A stretch of 64,000 nucleotides of DNA, taken from assembly GCF_020536995.1 (NCBI RefSeq), contig NC_068364.1, forward strand, positions 46,217,981 to 46,281,980. Direction: 5' to 3'. Below, piece by piece: positions 1 to 11,419 of this stretch (position 1 is its first letter; each line of letters opens with the position of its first letter). The notes below the pieces were generated by a model. It was not told where the DNA came from. It did no database searches and saw nothing but the letters and a program-made list of their open reading frames with translations. Position numbers and translations under genes: made by a program. Source of the stretch: Dreissena polymorpha. Lineage: Eukaryota; Mollusca; Bivalvia; Myida; Dreissenidae.

Positions 1-69
1 CGTGTTTGATGGTTTTCGATTCACTATATCTTTCTTCCCTTAAAATTTGGAATCATTAGTGATATTATA

Positions 70-205
70 GGCATTTTTCACTGTTGAATAAAATTTTGTC
101 ATTGTGTCGTATGAACAAATCTGCATGAATACTACATTATAGGCATTTTTCACTGTTGAATAAAATTGTGTCATTGTGTCGTATGAACAAATCTGCATGT
201 AAACT
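70..205. repeat. Two-copy 68-bp tandem duplication
   Basis: A segment starting GGCATTTTTCACTGTTGAAT occurs twice head to tail, near 70 and near 138, with only a few differences. Both copies contain GTCATTGTGTCGTATGAACA. The small minus-strand ORF here merely reflects this duplication, so I do not call it a gene. Confidence 0.85.
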
Positions 206-890
206 ACATTTGGACTCAAATCGTACATCAAATCATTTCTGTCTTCAGTTGTCAAAACACCTATATACTGTTTGATTCCAATAATGTCGCTTTAATGGTA
301 TTACCATTTGTATTCATTTGCTTCTTAATATTAAATCACGTAAACTTGTTTTATTAGTAGCACAGCCCCATTAATATTTTTATTTAGTACTGCCCTTGGA
401 ATTTGTTCACGTCATTATGTCATTATGGATTTTTGTGACGTCATACGACCGACTTTCCCAGTTGTAATCTACATGCATAGGTCATTGGGTTTATAATGTT
501 CCATTTTATTTATATTTTCTCTCTGATAGGCGTTTCTTGTTTGATTTAATTATGTTTAATTTGTTTAGCAGTCACATAAACAACCAAGCTATGTAATATG
601 GAATTTTTACACCCATTATTGCTGCTTCTTCCTGTATTTGCGCGATGATTATCTGAGATATTAACTCTATGATTCTACATTCTCAAATCTTTTCTATAAA
701 GAAGGAATGTAGTTGACAATTGTTAATAGTTTTATTTGATCGTTCGTCAAAAAGTTGTAATTCTGTTACTCTTGTATCTTCAATGCAATTGAGTAATTAA
801 ATAGTAATTAAATTGAATGCGTTTTAATTCCCTTTTATTATTGTTTAATTTGAGTTACAATGCTATGACGTTAAATTTTATTTACACTTA
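206..890. other. AT-rich DNA, nothing recognised
   Basis: No ORF of note, repeat or RNA-like sequence was seen here. Confidence 0.5.
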
Positions 891-891
891 A

Positions 892-1095
892 ATGTATTAT
901 GAATATTGCTGGGCCAAGTGTGAGGTTGAGCGCTCTATAACCAGGTTTAAACCCCCAATGCTTGGCATTGACCGTTCCAAGGCGGTGACCCCAGCTTTAT
1001 TCATATTTTGTGTTTATGTTGGTTTGTATTGTGCTGTATTGTGCTGTTATGTACTGTTTGGGCAATCGGTCACTTGCCTTAAATAAAGGACCAAC
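892..1095. repeat. Dispersed repeat block with polyA-like end
   Basis: A less AT-rich block begins near GCTGGGCCAAGTGTGAGG and ends TTAAATAAAGGACCAAC, containing an AATAAA signal near 1081. From memory it resembles a widespread bivalve repeat, possibly the 3' tail of a LINE. The window holds no second copy, so the assignment rests on recognition alone. The 64-codon plus-strand ORF is probably not a gene. Confidence 0.4.
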
Positions 1096-1594
1096 TAATT
1101 GTTTTTAATGAAAATTCAATACTGCTCCAGCAGCTGGAGTTTCACTTCTTTATATTGCATTGCACAACAGTTTGATGTGTGCTGCGTGGATGCAGTAGCG
1201 TGTATCCCCGTACATATCTTCGATGTTGTTATATTTTCAGCCTTCGATGATATGAGAAAGAATTGAAAATTTCCTTGTGTATAAGCATAAAATCAATTTA
1301 AAAAATTGATTTTAGGTTGATGACAATGATAAACAGTTGCCTTTCTATAGTACCCATGCACAGTGAAAAACTCATGTACCTGTGGAAATCATGATTAGAT
1401 TGAAGGAAAAATGAAACTTACCAATAAACATGTTGTTAAAAATAACTCGTTTCAAAAATCGCGAAAAAAATAAACCCGATGAAAATATCGCAAAATAAAA
1501 CTGGATAAAAATATTGCATAAAAATATTGCATGTGTTAATCGGTTGCATGTCTCCAATCAGACCTGACTGATATATAATCTATATACTACCTCT
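1096..1594. other. AT-rich DNA, nothing recognised
   Basis: No supported feature. The short minus-strand ORF at 1372-1557 is AT-rich and shows no domain-like pattern. Confidence 0.5.
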
Positions 1595-2510
1595 GACCAA
1601 GTTTGGTGAATTCAACTTGAACTAGAGCTTTGTCACTGAATGTGACTTATACCCCCATACCACTTTGACGCAGGATAAAAAGTTGTTTAAAAGTTTCGGA
1701 TGAATACAATTTGATTAGAGTCCGGACAAAGTGGCGCCGTTGAAAATGCACTAATTGACCCTATGACCTAGTTCTTGACCCGACATGACCCATATTCGAA
1801 CTTGACCTAGATATCAACTAGATGCAACTACTGACCAAGTTTGGTAAAGATCGGATGAATACAATTTGAATAAGAGTCCGGACAAAGTGGCGCTGTTGAA
1901 AATGGACTTATTGACCCTATGACCTAGTTTTTTACCTGGCATGACCCATATTCGAACTTGGCCTAGATATCAACTAGATGCAACTACTGACCAAGTTTGG
2001 TGAAGATAAGATTTATACAATTTGAATTAGAGTCCGGACAAAGTAAAATGCACTAATTGACCCTTTGACCTAGTTTTTGACCCAGCATGACCCATATTCG
2101 GACTTGACCTAGATATCAACTAGATGCAACTACTGACCAAGTTTGGTGAAGATCGGATGAATACAATTTGAATTAGAGTCCGGACAAAGTGGCGCCGTTG
2201 AAAATGCACTAATTGACCCTATGACCTAGTTTTTGACCCGGCATGACCCATATTCGAACTTGGCCTATATATCAACTAGATGCAACTGCTGACCAAGTTT
2301 GGTGAAGATCGGATGAATACAATTTGAAATAGAGTCCGGACAAAGTGGCCCCTTTGAAAATGCACTTATTGACCCTATGACCTAGTTTTTGACCCGGCAT
2401 GACCCATATTCGAACTTGGCCTAGATATCAACTAGATGCAACTGCTGACCAAGTTTGGTGAAGATCGGATGAATGCAATTTGAATTAGAGTCCGGACAAA
2501 GTGATGCCTT
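1595..2510. repeat. 156-bp tandem repeat, about five units
   Basis: The phrase TTGACCCTATGACCTAG (or a close variant) recurs at about 1755, 1911, 2057, 2213 and 2369, giving a period of 156 bp except for one 146-bp step where about 10 bp (GGCGCCGTTG) are missing. Each unit also holds CTGACCAAGTTTGGTGAAGA and GAGTCCGGACAAAGTGG. The first unit is diverged; the last ends in a GC-rich tract. This looks like a bivalve dispersed repeat with internal tandem structure. Confidence 0.9.
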
Positions 2511-2600
2511 CCGCCCGCCGCCCGCCGCCCGCCCGCCGCCCGCCCGCCCGCCAAGGGGTTTCACATAATACGTCCCGTATTTTATACGGGCGTATAATAA
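2504..2600. repeat. CCGCCCG tract followed by a hairpin
   Basis: A run of CCGCC/CGCC units directly ends the 156-bp array. It is followed by ACGTCCCGTATTTTATACGG, in which CCCGTAT can pair with ATACGGG. The abrupt GC-rich tract in AT-rich DNA probably marks the end of the same dispersed element. Confidence 0.6.
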
Positions 2601-4009
2601 TGCTCATGTTGGGTGTTTAGACTGGAAGGAAAGGTTAAAATGAACAAGATACATATATGTAGGCAAGCATTATAAGCTTAGCAATGAGGTTCCATGTACT
2701 AACAGGGGCAGAAAGGGAGCTCAGATCAATTTAGGCTTCCTGAAAGGGGTTTCTAGTACTTCTTCTGGGGACACAGCTTCACGCAGAATTCTCAACACAA
2801 CAAATAGCATCGATCCATGTCACCTTTGTATGCAAAGACACGCGAATAAGGTCAATACTTCCCTTACATCACTGAATGAGAGAAGCATGTACCAAATAAA
2901 ATACAAAACTGGTTGCTGAAAGTGCCACATTCTGGCAAAAAGATCCCTCTTAGGTAATTACATGATGAAGGGGACACTTGCTACAACAATCCTATGTTTA
3001 AGTCCGACGCGACATCCTTTCAAGCCAGAACATTAACAGTAAGCATATTGTGAGAAAACAATACCAAACACAAGCTTATTGTAGGGTTACAAGTAGCAAA
3101 TCAACTCAGCTGTACTGCATACATGCTCAGGAACAAGGATAAACCTGTTAAGTGCCTACTTCCGCTGCCAGCAAAGCACGAGCTTTATGTGTCGGGACGC
3201 GGAACTATAGATTCAAACTGCACGGAGAATTGCACAACGGCAAGGGTTTGAGTGAAGACAAACCTGATTATGGCAGTATTTCACACCTTAAGCATCATTT
3301 ATATGCTTATTTGCTTGTGTACATGATAATAATTTAGTATTATTACCTGTTTTGCCATCAATAACCCTTATGCAGTGGCCCTCGGCTTGGTCGCAGGCAT
3401 TCCTCTACCTGAAAAAGTCAAAATACCAAATAGAAATAGATATAAAATGAAAAAAGCACATGCATTTATGTATTTTACGCGTATTTCTATGAATAATATG
3501 AAGTGATTAAGCTTGTTATATTCATGATTGTACTAAACATGAATGCTGGCTCAGCTAAGCATCTGCTGCACTGTCCAAACTGTAAAATTGTCCGCCATTC
3601 CATGTCGGTGAAATGGGGCTCTGTTTGAATGTTAATGCTTTACGCACAAGCTATTGTTGCGTTACTGGATCACGAAGACCCAGGCGTTTAATTCTGACTT
3701 CATGTAGCACATGAATGCTACACGGTCAACCAATATGCCTTTGAATTTAAGTTGGAAAGCAATTTAGCCCTTATTCGGCTATATAAGGCTGGGGAATCAA
3801 CTTGAAAAACAACTATTCCAGGTCAAATCATCTTAATTCATGCATTTAATGCACTTATTAAATTCACTTTTGCTAAAAAATGACCAAAAATCAGCTTTCC
3901 CAGTCATATTTTGCACTTGCAGATGATTTTTCATCTTTACCTACAGTTAGTTTAAAAGGAGAAATATATTCTGATTAAAATGTGTTTTTATTGCATATTA
4001 TTATCTTCC
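2601..4009. other. Unassigned intergenic DNA
   Basis: Mixed-composition sequence without a supported ORF, splice-site-bounded exon or repeat. The 61-codon ORF at 3152-3337 has no recognisable domain. Confidence 0.4.
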
Positions 4010-4135
4010 TATTCATATTGCACCGGCAGGGCACAGCCTAGGTTCAAACTTGAGGGAGAAGTGACTTCTCCCTGAGCTGAAATTATGGAGAAATGAGGCC
4101 ACTAGAAGGAGAAGTGATTTCTGTTCGGCGTTTAA
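4010..4135 (+). repeat. Left member of a diverged inverted pair
   Basis: CACCGGCAGGGCACAGCC, followed by GAGGGAGAAGTG and GAAGGAGAAGTGATTTC, resembles the reverse complement of 5765-5892, which reads CACCAGCAGGGCTCGGCC then a similar AAGGAGAAGT block. About 15 of the first 18 bases agree. The two may be ends of one 1.88-kb element or two independent insertions in opposite orientation. Confidence 0.4.
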
Positions 4136-5764
4136 TAAAATCTTCGCTTGTTTTATACCCCTCATTATACCAAGCCTTAGTATCATCATCAATGACAAAC
4201 AAATACTATTTTCAAATTCAATAAATCCTTACATATTAACTCACACAAATCAATTCATACAAATAAAACTTGTGATTTCCATGTGCATCATAAAAATAAA
4301 ATCCAAACCCTATTTACATCATGATGTATCAATACATGATAATTAGTCAGTGATTTTTTCACCCAATTGGGAACAGGTCCGGTACCAATGCCAATGGGAA
4401 TTCTTCGCGTCATGAAATCACCAAATTGAGGTACATGTAAAAACGAGTCTTAACAAAACACAATCTTAATGCATGGGACCAAAGACCTATAGATTGCATA
4501 TAGTATATCTATTACTGTTTATCCGAAATATGTACACTTGAAAATGCCTTACCTGTTTCATTTACTAAACCAAACTGTCCTTGTTTTTATCTGGTTTAAC
4601 AAACCTTATTACACGTACATGTTTGTTAAATCCAGTTAATGCTTTCTCCATTATTGAATCACCATTAGTCTACTTGTAAATTATATCGCCAGCTTTGAAT
4701 TGAACGCGGGTTTAATGTTACAATACATCTGCCATGTGCAATGTCGTAGGTCATGAGTCATGACGTAGCAATTTTTATTCTACTCGGATAATTTATATCT
4801 AATCGAGGAAATGTGTTTTCTCAGTGTCTTTTGTGTAGTACCGGTATTAGGACTTGTTAGTATAAAAATGAACTGTGATTCCAGTTTATATAAGATGGGT
4901 GTTACTCGTAATTATAGGTGGATTAACAAACTGACAAAACTCGCTGGACTTTTACAGTAGTGGATCTACGTAATTAATAGACCTTTGATCAATTTTGTTT
5001 TTCTTTAATATTTTTTCCGACTTTCTTTAACCATGCCGTCTGTCAAAAACATGTAATTATCGAATGGTCAATCAATTATCACGTAATCATTAGACAACTT
5101 ACATCACGCGCAAAGAGGTTGCGGGATATAACATAAAGTCGTTTACGTATGGATACGGTAGATAAAATTACAGTATGGAAATTAGCACTACAGTTTGCAC
5201 GGGTAGGTTGTTAGTTTTCGTTTATATGGTTATGAATTAATGTCTGACAAAATAAAATGCACATCGACTGGATAGTGTTAAAGTGTTAAAGAGTTTTGAA
5301 ACACGAAACAAGTAAACAGTAGAACATACTAGAATAAATCGTATTCATATTTACTCTTGGGAATGTGTTGCGCGTGTAAACTTTTTTGAGCGTAAATACA
5401 TGTCTATAACGACGTCATTTCATCGCTCAGGTAAACTATTGCATATGTATATACAATGCGCGCGTTCTCATTGGTTACTATCGATCTTAATGTACCGCTT
5501 AACTCCGCCTGCAAGGCGTGTACTAATTGGGCTTGCAGAACAGAGAACTATACAAACTGTCGGCGAAATGACACTCGCTATGATCTTTTGATCTAAACCG
5601 TTATTGTTTGGAGTGAATGCCCATGTATGCTAGTTGCCTGGATAAGCTTTCACAGCAGTCGATCTTTTGCTGTGATAATAAACTGATTACATAACAAGCG
5701 TCATCGATGACTTTATGACATGTGAAAATAGAGAATTTTTAGATGAAAAAGTTGAGAAAAAAAA
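4136..5764. other. DNA between the inverted pair, no gene seen
   Basis: No transposase-like ORF is visible between the two inverted arms. The 63-codon ORF at 5400-5591 is unsupported. If this is one element, it is non-autonomous. Confidence 0.4.
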
Positions 5765-5892
5765 AACTTCGATGTTGTAAAAAAAAGAAGGCGAAGTCAA
5801 CTTCTCCTTCATGTAATTTAAGGGCGACATTATTATGTCCCGGGCGAAGATGTCGCCCACGTCGCCCTCACGGCCGAGCCCTGCTGGTGATC
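5765..5892 (-). repeat. Right member of a diverged inverted pair
   Basis: On the minus strand this reads CACCAGCAGGGCTCGGCC followed by several GGGCGA-rich words and an AAGGAGAAGT block. It pairs with 4010-4135. See that entry for alternatives. Confidence 0.4.
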
Positions 5893-5982
5893 TAGGTTTT
5901 TTTTACCTAGATTCAAATTCGCCTTAGATATTGTTAGACTAATATTATGATTACTTTTGCTGCCTTAAGATATGTGAACTGC

Positions 5983-6500
5983 GCATGTAGCCCACATAGT
6001 ACACTGAAGCTAATGTGTTGAGTCAGTGTCGCATAGGTTAGCTGCAAAAATTCCTGTGCACTATATGAACACGCAACAGGTCGGTGGTAAGTTGTAGCGA
6101 TCAAAACATTTCAAGCGCCGCACCACGCCGTCCATCCGAATGCGCCCCAGTTGTACACAAACTAATGTTGAACCCATATCGATCGCTTGTGAGGATGGTG
6201 CCGGCACCGGCACGCTGAGCCTTGAATTACTTGGAATTACCCGAAAAGACTAGGATGATAATCTAAGCATGTAGTCAACCGAGTACATTTGATCAAATGT
6301 GCTGAGTCATTGTCGCTTAGGTAGCGGTAAAAGTTCTGTGCAGTATATGAGCACGCTGCAGTTCGTTGGTCAGTTGAAGCCACTCAATACATTCCAAGTG
6401 CCGCGCCACGCTGTCCGTCGGAATGCGCCCCAGTTGGACAGGACCTTATGTTGGACCCATCTCGATCGGTTTTGAGGAAGTTGCCTGGCCCCGGCACATA
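5983..6500. repeat. Diverged ~230-bp direct duplication, period ~284 bp
   Basis: Copy 1 (about 5983-6213) and copy 2 (about 6268-6500) share many words in order, including CATGTAG, GTG(T/C)TGAGTCA, CCGC(A/G)CCACGC and GAATGCGCCCCAGTTG, and end in a GGC(A/C)CCGGCAC word. They differ by many substitutions and small indels, so the duplication is old. Confidence 0.75.
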
Positions 6501-6538
6501 TATGCGCTTGGAAGTCAGTCATGGGATTTTAGTAGTCA

Positions 6539-6630
6539 ATATAAATTGCCGCCATAGAGTCTTTTGATGATTTTTGCTTTGGCAGATATAAATTGCCGCC
6601 ATAGTCTTTTGATGATTTTTGCTTTGGCAG
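6539..6630. repeat. Two-copy 46-bp tandem duplication
   Basis: ATATAAATTGCCGCCATAG followed by TCTTTTGATGATTTTTGC occurs twice. The copies are nearly identical apart from a 2-base length difference, so this is recent. Confidence 0.9.
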
Positions 6631-6639
6631 ACTCTTGGC

Positions 6640-7440
6640 GTCAATAGTCCACTCTATCTTTTTAATAGCGAGAGTTAAATCTGGATACCTGGATACCTGG
6701 ACTGTTGGGCCGTAATTTAGCTATGCTGTAGTGGCCCCTCTGATAAATGGTCTCTTCTTTAAAATCTCTCTCAGATAATTACTATTTTGTTAAACTTCTC
6801 TAGAGTGCGCTTAGTAAAATTAAGTGTTAATTTATCTTAAATTACAGACGGGTTAAACTTCTTAATGTTCCATTTTTCAGAATTTAGTAACGATTTAAAT
6901 TGATTAACACTTGTGGCAGCTATTGTTGATTCTTCCAAACTGTTCCAGTAATGAATTGATCTTTGACTAAAGGTGTTGAGTCTTACATTACTTTTGGAAT
7001 TCTTGCCTCTTAGTTTCAAGTGATGACCACGAAGATTATCCTCAGCCAGATCGAACAATTTTTCCCAGTTTAAATCATCTAGCTTATGTAAAGATTTGAA
7101 AGTTTGAATCATATCCGCCTAGTTGCAATAATCCAACTCCCAGCTATTGACCCTCCGGGTCTGGGGTAATCCAACTCCCAGCTATTGACCTTCCGGGTCT
7201 GGGATGAGCTGTACGTATGTACTCATAAAAGCTCAGAGCATTCAAGAAGAACTACATATCCGCCCTGTCCCTTCTGTACTCAAGTGTGACAAGTCCCAAT
7301 TTTCGAAGTCTCTGGTCGTATGGTAGATGTGCCACCAATGGCACTAATTTAGTTGCTCTTCTTTGAACATCTTCAATTAACTTTATATGTTTTTTTAGGT
7401 GAGGGGACCAAACACATGATCCGTATTCCAAGGTTGGCCT
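6640..7440 (-). mobile_element. LINE 3' fragment (end of reverse transcriptase ORF and 3' UTR)
   Basis: On the minus strand 7430-7265 encodes a stretch with LEYGSCVWSPHLKKHIKLI and VQRRATKLV, then YDQRLRKLGLVTLEYRRDR. After a 135-bp insertion the frame resumes at 7109 with MIQTFKSLHKLDD and ends at 6837, including YWNSLEESTIAATSVNQF. This is the conserved region after the reverse-transcriptase palm in CR1/Rex-like LINEs of the jockey superfamily; the closing pattern (W.SL ... S...FK) typically lies just before the ORF stop. The sequence from 6836 down to about 6640 would be the 3' UTR. The 5' part, including endonuclease and catalytic RT motifs, is absent, as expected for 5'-truncated insertion. 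Removing the 135-bp insertion restores the reading frame across the junction (RADMIQ). Confidence 0.85.
7110..7264. mobile_element. 135-bp insertion in the LINE, with 10-bp target-site duplication
   Basis: CATATCCGCC occurs at 7110-7119 and again at 7255-7264, flanking 135 bp that interrupt an otherwise continuous LINE frame. The insert contains a 37-bp direct repeat (AATCCAACTCCCAGCTATTG and onward), differing between copies by one C/T change. The direct target repeat and clean frame show it is a transposed element younger than the LINE. It lacks coding capacity. A small SINE or MITE is likely, but I cannot name a family. Confidence 0.8.
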
Positions 7441-7444
7441 GAAG

Positions 7445-8265
7445 TTCCGACACGAATTTCGATCGCATCACTCCTGAATTTAAATACACACATATTTGTG
7501 ACTATTATGAAAGAACGTTGCCTAGATAGTATATATTGAGCAAAATATATCGAAATTTACCTGTTAAATAAACTATATTTCGAGTTTGTTTCATCCAATA
7601 TGAATCCTTGTATAGTATTAGTAAAGGTTATGTTATCTCCCTTGGTGGAGGTTAAATTCAACTATGTTTGTAACTGAGTTCGAACAAAAAAAGTACACAA
7701 AACAGTAAGAAATGAAATTGGAAATAATAATCATAAGAAGAAAAAGAAGCAAAAGAATAATTAAAACTACTATAACTCAAAATATTAGAATCGACAGTTA
7801 CGAAATACCCCAAAAGTAATAGGTACGAAATAGCTATGGTACGAAATAAGAACAACAACAACAATGCCAAAATGGTTGCCTTGGAGAAAATGATCGTTCA
7901 ATGTCTATGATTTCGAATGAAATACAGGTAATTTTTGTGATCTTAGTTCATATTTGTCAAACAACGGGTAGATTTTAGATATATACACTTGTAAATACTG
8001 TAATTCCCATAATAGTATTGTATTTATTTTTTGTTATGGTTTTTACAGACCGGAGTTTCAGCGTTCAGATTTATTCTGAACGCGAATTATTTCAGCTAGG
8101 GATTTTAGGAGCCCGCCAGGAGCCGGTGTACATTAACTGGAAATAAAGAACTTCGACAGAATCATATAACACAAACATATAAGAAAATGTCATCTCTCTA
8201 GCGACAGAGCACATTTAATCTTAAACAAACAAACTCTCTCTAGAACAAAATCAATATCTACGTCA
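7445..8265. other. AT-rich DNA, nothing recognised
   Basis: No supported gene. The 70-codon minus-strand ORF at 7658-7870 is a low-complexity hydrophobic translation of A-rich plus-strand sequence. Confidence 0.5.
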
Positions 8266-8515
8266 TCATCAATATCGCTGTCACTTTCTGACAAGTAAGG
8301 AGGGTTTTCCGAAAAAGAATCTACATCAACAGAAGACTTAGAGTCTTGCCCTGAAAGGTATTGATGATAGTGATCATCTTGAAGAACTAATCATCAATAT
8401 CGCTGTCACTATCTGACAAGTAAGGAGGGTTTTCCGAAAAAGAATCTACATCAACAGAAGACTTAGAGTCTTGCACTGAAAGGTATTGATGATAGTGATC
8501 ATTGTGAAGAAAATG
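8266..8515. repeat. 125-bp tandem duplication inside an ORF
   Basis: TCATCAATATCGCTGTCACT starts at 8266 and again at 8391; the following sequence matches closely, including GTAAGGAGGGTTTTCCGAAA. The second copy retains about 9-11 bp missing from the first near the junction. Because 125 is not a multiple of three, the duplication shifts the minus-strand frame. Confidence 0.9.
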
Positions 8516-8608
8516 TGAAGAACTTTCATTGTCAACTGAAAGCTGTGTTTCTTCACGTTGGTCTGTATAGTCTGTTAATTCCGACAAATTAGAATAAAAC
8601 TCTCCCAT
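8387..8608 (-). pseudogene. Acidic, Ser-rich N-terminal coding fragment (unknown)
   Basis: An ATG at 8608 opens a 73-codon minus-strand frame that begins MGEFYSNLSELTDYTDQREE and ends in SDSDSDIDD. It is rich in Ser, Asp and Glu and has no membrane segment. The stop TAG (8389-8387) lies exactly at the junction of the 125-bp tandem duplication, so the ORF end is created by that event. An acidic, Ser-rich start followed by a break suggests the N-terminal exon of a longer protein; some transposases (for example piggyBac-type) begin this way, but no catalytic domain is visible nearby and I do not assign it. Confidence 0.4.
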
Positions 8609-9199
8609 TTTTTTTTTACAGAAGTGTGAGGCATCAAATCACTACCTTAGTAGATTGCAAATATATATGACCTTCGATATTAGAACGATCTTTTCTGTCC
8701 GAATACCAATAAGCAGCTTTTCATTTGTCCGCCATTGCGAAGCAATGTTGAAATTTCTGACTTGAATATATCGCGAAAATATGTGACATATACATTTCAA
8801 CGCTCTAACAACTGCAATTACAATGGAACAGCCCTTAAGATATTTATTTTTCTAAAAAAGAGACATGGTGCCAGAAATTCGTTAGAAAACATATATGTAA
8901 ATTCGTTCATAAAGCTTACTTTTTTTTGCAATTTCACTGCCAATTTTCTCCAACAGACATCCAACTTCCAAGAACCGTTAGAAAGAGCACCCAGACAGAA
9001 CTTTCGCGCGCAAACATGTTTTTTTTTAATAAACTTGTGTTTTTTTAAAATGTCGATTTCATTATATAATATTATTATAACATACCTCTTTTAATGCAAT
9101 TGAAGCGCCAGAAAAAGCTATTTATATTTTTTTTAAAGACAATCCATCTTTCATTAAACACATGCTTAATTACGTCCCTTACAGTACTGTAACGTGTAA
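8609..9199. other. AT-rich DNA, nothing recognised
   Basis: The 119-codon plus-strand ORF at 8735-9094 has low-complexity, AT-driven composition and no domain pattern, so I do not call it a gene. Confidence 0.45.
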
Positions 9200-9345
9200 T
9201 ATGGGTCCCAAATGAGCACCATATGGACAAGCCCATATACATTTGGGTAGTTCAATTGGAAATATAAAGTACATGGGTCCCATATGGGTACTGTATGGGC
9301 AAACCCACATAGGCTTGCCTGGATTTAGCCCATTTGGGACCCATA
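9200..9345. repeat. 146-bp foldback element
   Basis: TATGGGTCCCAAATG at 9200-9214 is the exact reverse complement of CATTTGGGACCCATA at 9331-9345. The interior holds further self-complementary words (GGGTCCCATATGGGTACTG, CCCATATAC). The structure fits a short foldback MITE. No clear target-site duplication was found. Confidence 0.75.
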
Positions 9346-10005
9346 TATGCATGTTTGCTCATTGTGTCACACCGGTCTTACTGACCTGTGTGAATGCGCG
9401 CTAAGCATTGTGGGAAACGGACTTTTTTCCATCATGGCGTTGGTAAACATAATAAACACGGAAGTGAAAAATGGTAATTAATTATTATCAAAAACAGGCC
9501 CCATCAAACCGGGCCAGCTGTAATATATATTTGGATGCAGTTTGTGCTTCAAAAGGAGCAACTTTTCATGTCAGTCTATGGTTTTTAAGAATCGCTAAAC
9601 ACGTAACTAACTAAACACGTTGCAAGACTGTATCTTCGAAATAGTAAATAAATCTTAATCATAAATACATATTTATAATTAAATACATGCTGACATTTGA
9701 GAACGTAAACGATTTAAAATAAACGCTGTGAACATAACAAGGAATCTTACATGTAGGCCTAATGTGTGAGAGGATTAATCAGGGATAACATAAATGGAGT
9801 TCGAAGGATCTAACATTTTGAGGAGGACGTCATGGTATCTTGGACATTTGGCACTTTCATATATTTATTTAGTAGATACTGAAAATGCTGAATGTGCTAA
9901 TTGCAACATCAAAGACGAGCAGGTGAGATTTTTACAGCTTTATTTTTCTTGACATATTATTGTATGTTTTCCATTTAATTTATATGGCGCTCAATTTTAG
10001 CTCAG
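9346..10005. other. Unassigned DNA after the foldback element
   Basis: No ORF of note. The stretch near 9365-9420 (CACACCGGTC...ACCTGTGTG) contains a short inverted pair and may belong to the neighbouring repeat. Confidence 0.4.
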
Positions 10006-10009
10006 CTGT

Positions 10010-10285
10010 TTTTGGGGAAAACCCTAGGTATTGTCATAGACAGCTCGTCGTCAGACGTCCGCATCGTGCTAAAACCTTTACATCGGCTCTAAAATCAAAG
10101 TGCTTCCACCTATAACATTGAAACCACACATGTATATGCACCTTGATGATTTCTACACACCACACCCATTTTGGGGTCACTTAGTCAAAGGTCAAGGTCA
10201 CTAACCTCTAATTTAAAAAAAAATCATTTATTCAAAACTTCACAGCAGCCTAGCTTGGCACCCATTATGTGGTGCTCTTGTTTAT
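10010..10285 (+). repeat. Bivalve dispersed repeat with AGTCAAAGGTCAAGGTCACT
   Basis: Contains GACGTCCGCATCGTGCTAAA, CACACCCATTTTGGGGTCAC and AGTCAAAGGTCAAGGTCACT in order, then CCCATTATGTGGTGCTCTTG. I recognise this order as a common non-coding repeat of bivalve genomes. It shares the (A)GTCAAAGGTCAAGGTCACT word with the tandem array at 49.8-51.65 kb, so the two may be related. Confidence 0.6.
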
Positions 10286-11219
10286 ATATAATTTTTAAAA
10301 TGTATTAATAACCAGAATAGTTGATGCATGTATAAATAAAAAGATACAGCCATGAACAGTGTGTTTTAATTTTTAATAAATATGCTTTGATTGCGTATAT
10401 GCAAAATAATGAAGTCCATATATTGTTAACTGATTTTTGAAATGTTGAATGTCACACCTTACATGTACATACCAGTCTGTTTATGTACCGACACTTTATG
10501 TACCACTATCTGACACTTTATGTACCATATTTATAATATATAGAGATAACTAATTTAATATGAATGTGTGTTATTGATGAAATGTATTTTATGTGATAGT
10601 ATTTATGAATTTAGACTTATATATTGGCCATAGATTTTATTTTTTGTCAGATTGTCTAAGTGTCACTGAGTGTCTTAGTTTAATTTATTAGCCCAAGTAC
10701 ATATAGTACTTAATAAATGATTTATAAGTCTTACCTGAAATTGAAGTAAATTATAAAAATTCACTGTCTCTTATCTTATCCTGACTAAGGATTATAAAGT
10801 CTAAAATGTTTGTATTATATTGTAAAATTGAAATGTGATACTTTGAAGAGAAGAGAGAATGACCTTAATGTTCAAACTGTAAAAAAATCAAATTATTTCC
10901 TTCTTTAGACTTTAATCATGTTTAGAGAATGACCTTAATTCATTAGGACTGCTATGAATGAATGGACAATAACGCCTATATTTTATGAAGGTGGTACGTA
11001 AAGTTTCAAAGTACCGGTAGTACATAAAAGGTCTGGTACATGTACATAAGGTGTTACACCCTAAAATGTTCATGGTATCAGTGTTTCAATAATGTAGTGT
11101 TTCTTATTATGTATTGCTTAGGTTGTTTTGTTTCAAATTTCAAATTTGCATTTATTTTAAAGCATTTTCAGTCATTTTGTGAATTCCATGTTCTTATATT
11201 CAAATATTAATTTATGGTC
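10286..11219. other. AT-rich DNA, nothing recognised
   Basis: No supported feature. Several short words such as 'CTTTATGTACCA' recur around 10490-10530, a minor local repeat. Confidence 0.45.
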
Positions 11220-11235
11220 GCTATGGTGTATAGAA

Positions 11236-11300
11236 TGTTGTCAGCTGGGCCTGGGTTCGATCAATACTCTGGGAGAGTTCTAATTATCGTCTCCATGGAC
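11236..11300 (+). other. Possible tRNA-like B box
   Basis: CTGGGTTCGATCAATA resembles a Pol III B box (GGTTCGANNCC), but the last bases deviate and no convincing A box lies upstream. It may be a decayed SINE head. Confidence 0.2.
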
Positions 11301-11319
11301 AACAAGTCCTGGTGTACCA

Positions 11320-11352
<33 letters not shown>

Positions 11353-11415
11353 TGTTGTGGTGGTGGTGGTAGCAGTAGTAGTAGTAATAGTAGAAGTAGT
11401 AGTAGTAGTGTGGGC
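11320..11415. repeat. GTA/GTG trinucleotide microsatellite
   Basis: About 95 bp of imperfect (GTA)n and (GTG)n. It is translated as poly-Val or poly-Thr in spurious ORFs on both strands (11284-11466, 11312-11593), which I reject as genes. Confidence 0.95.
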
Positions 11416-11419
11416 TTCA

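Noticed and set aside
8735-9094. 119-codon plus-strand ORF
   Set aside because: Length is within chance for this region and the translation is rich in AT-encoded residues, without domain or conservation evidence.
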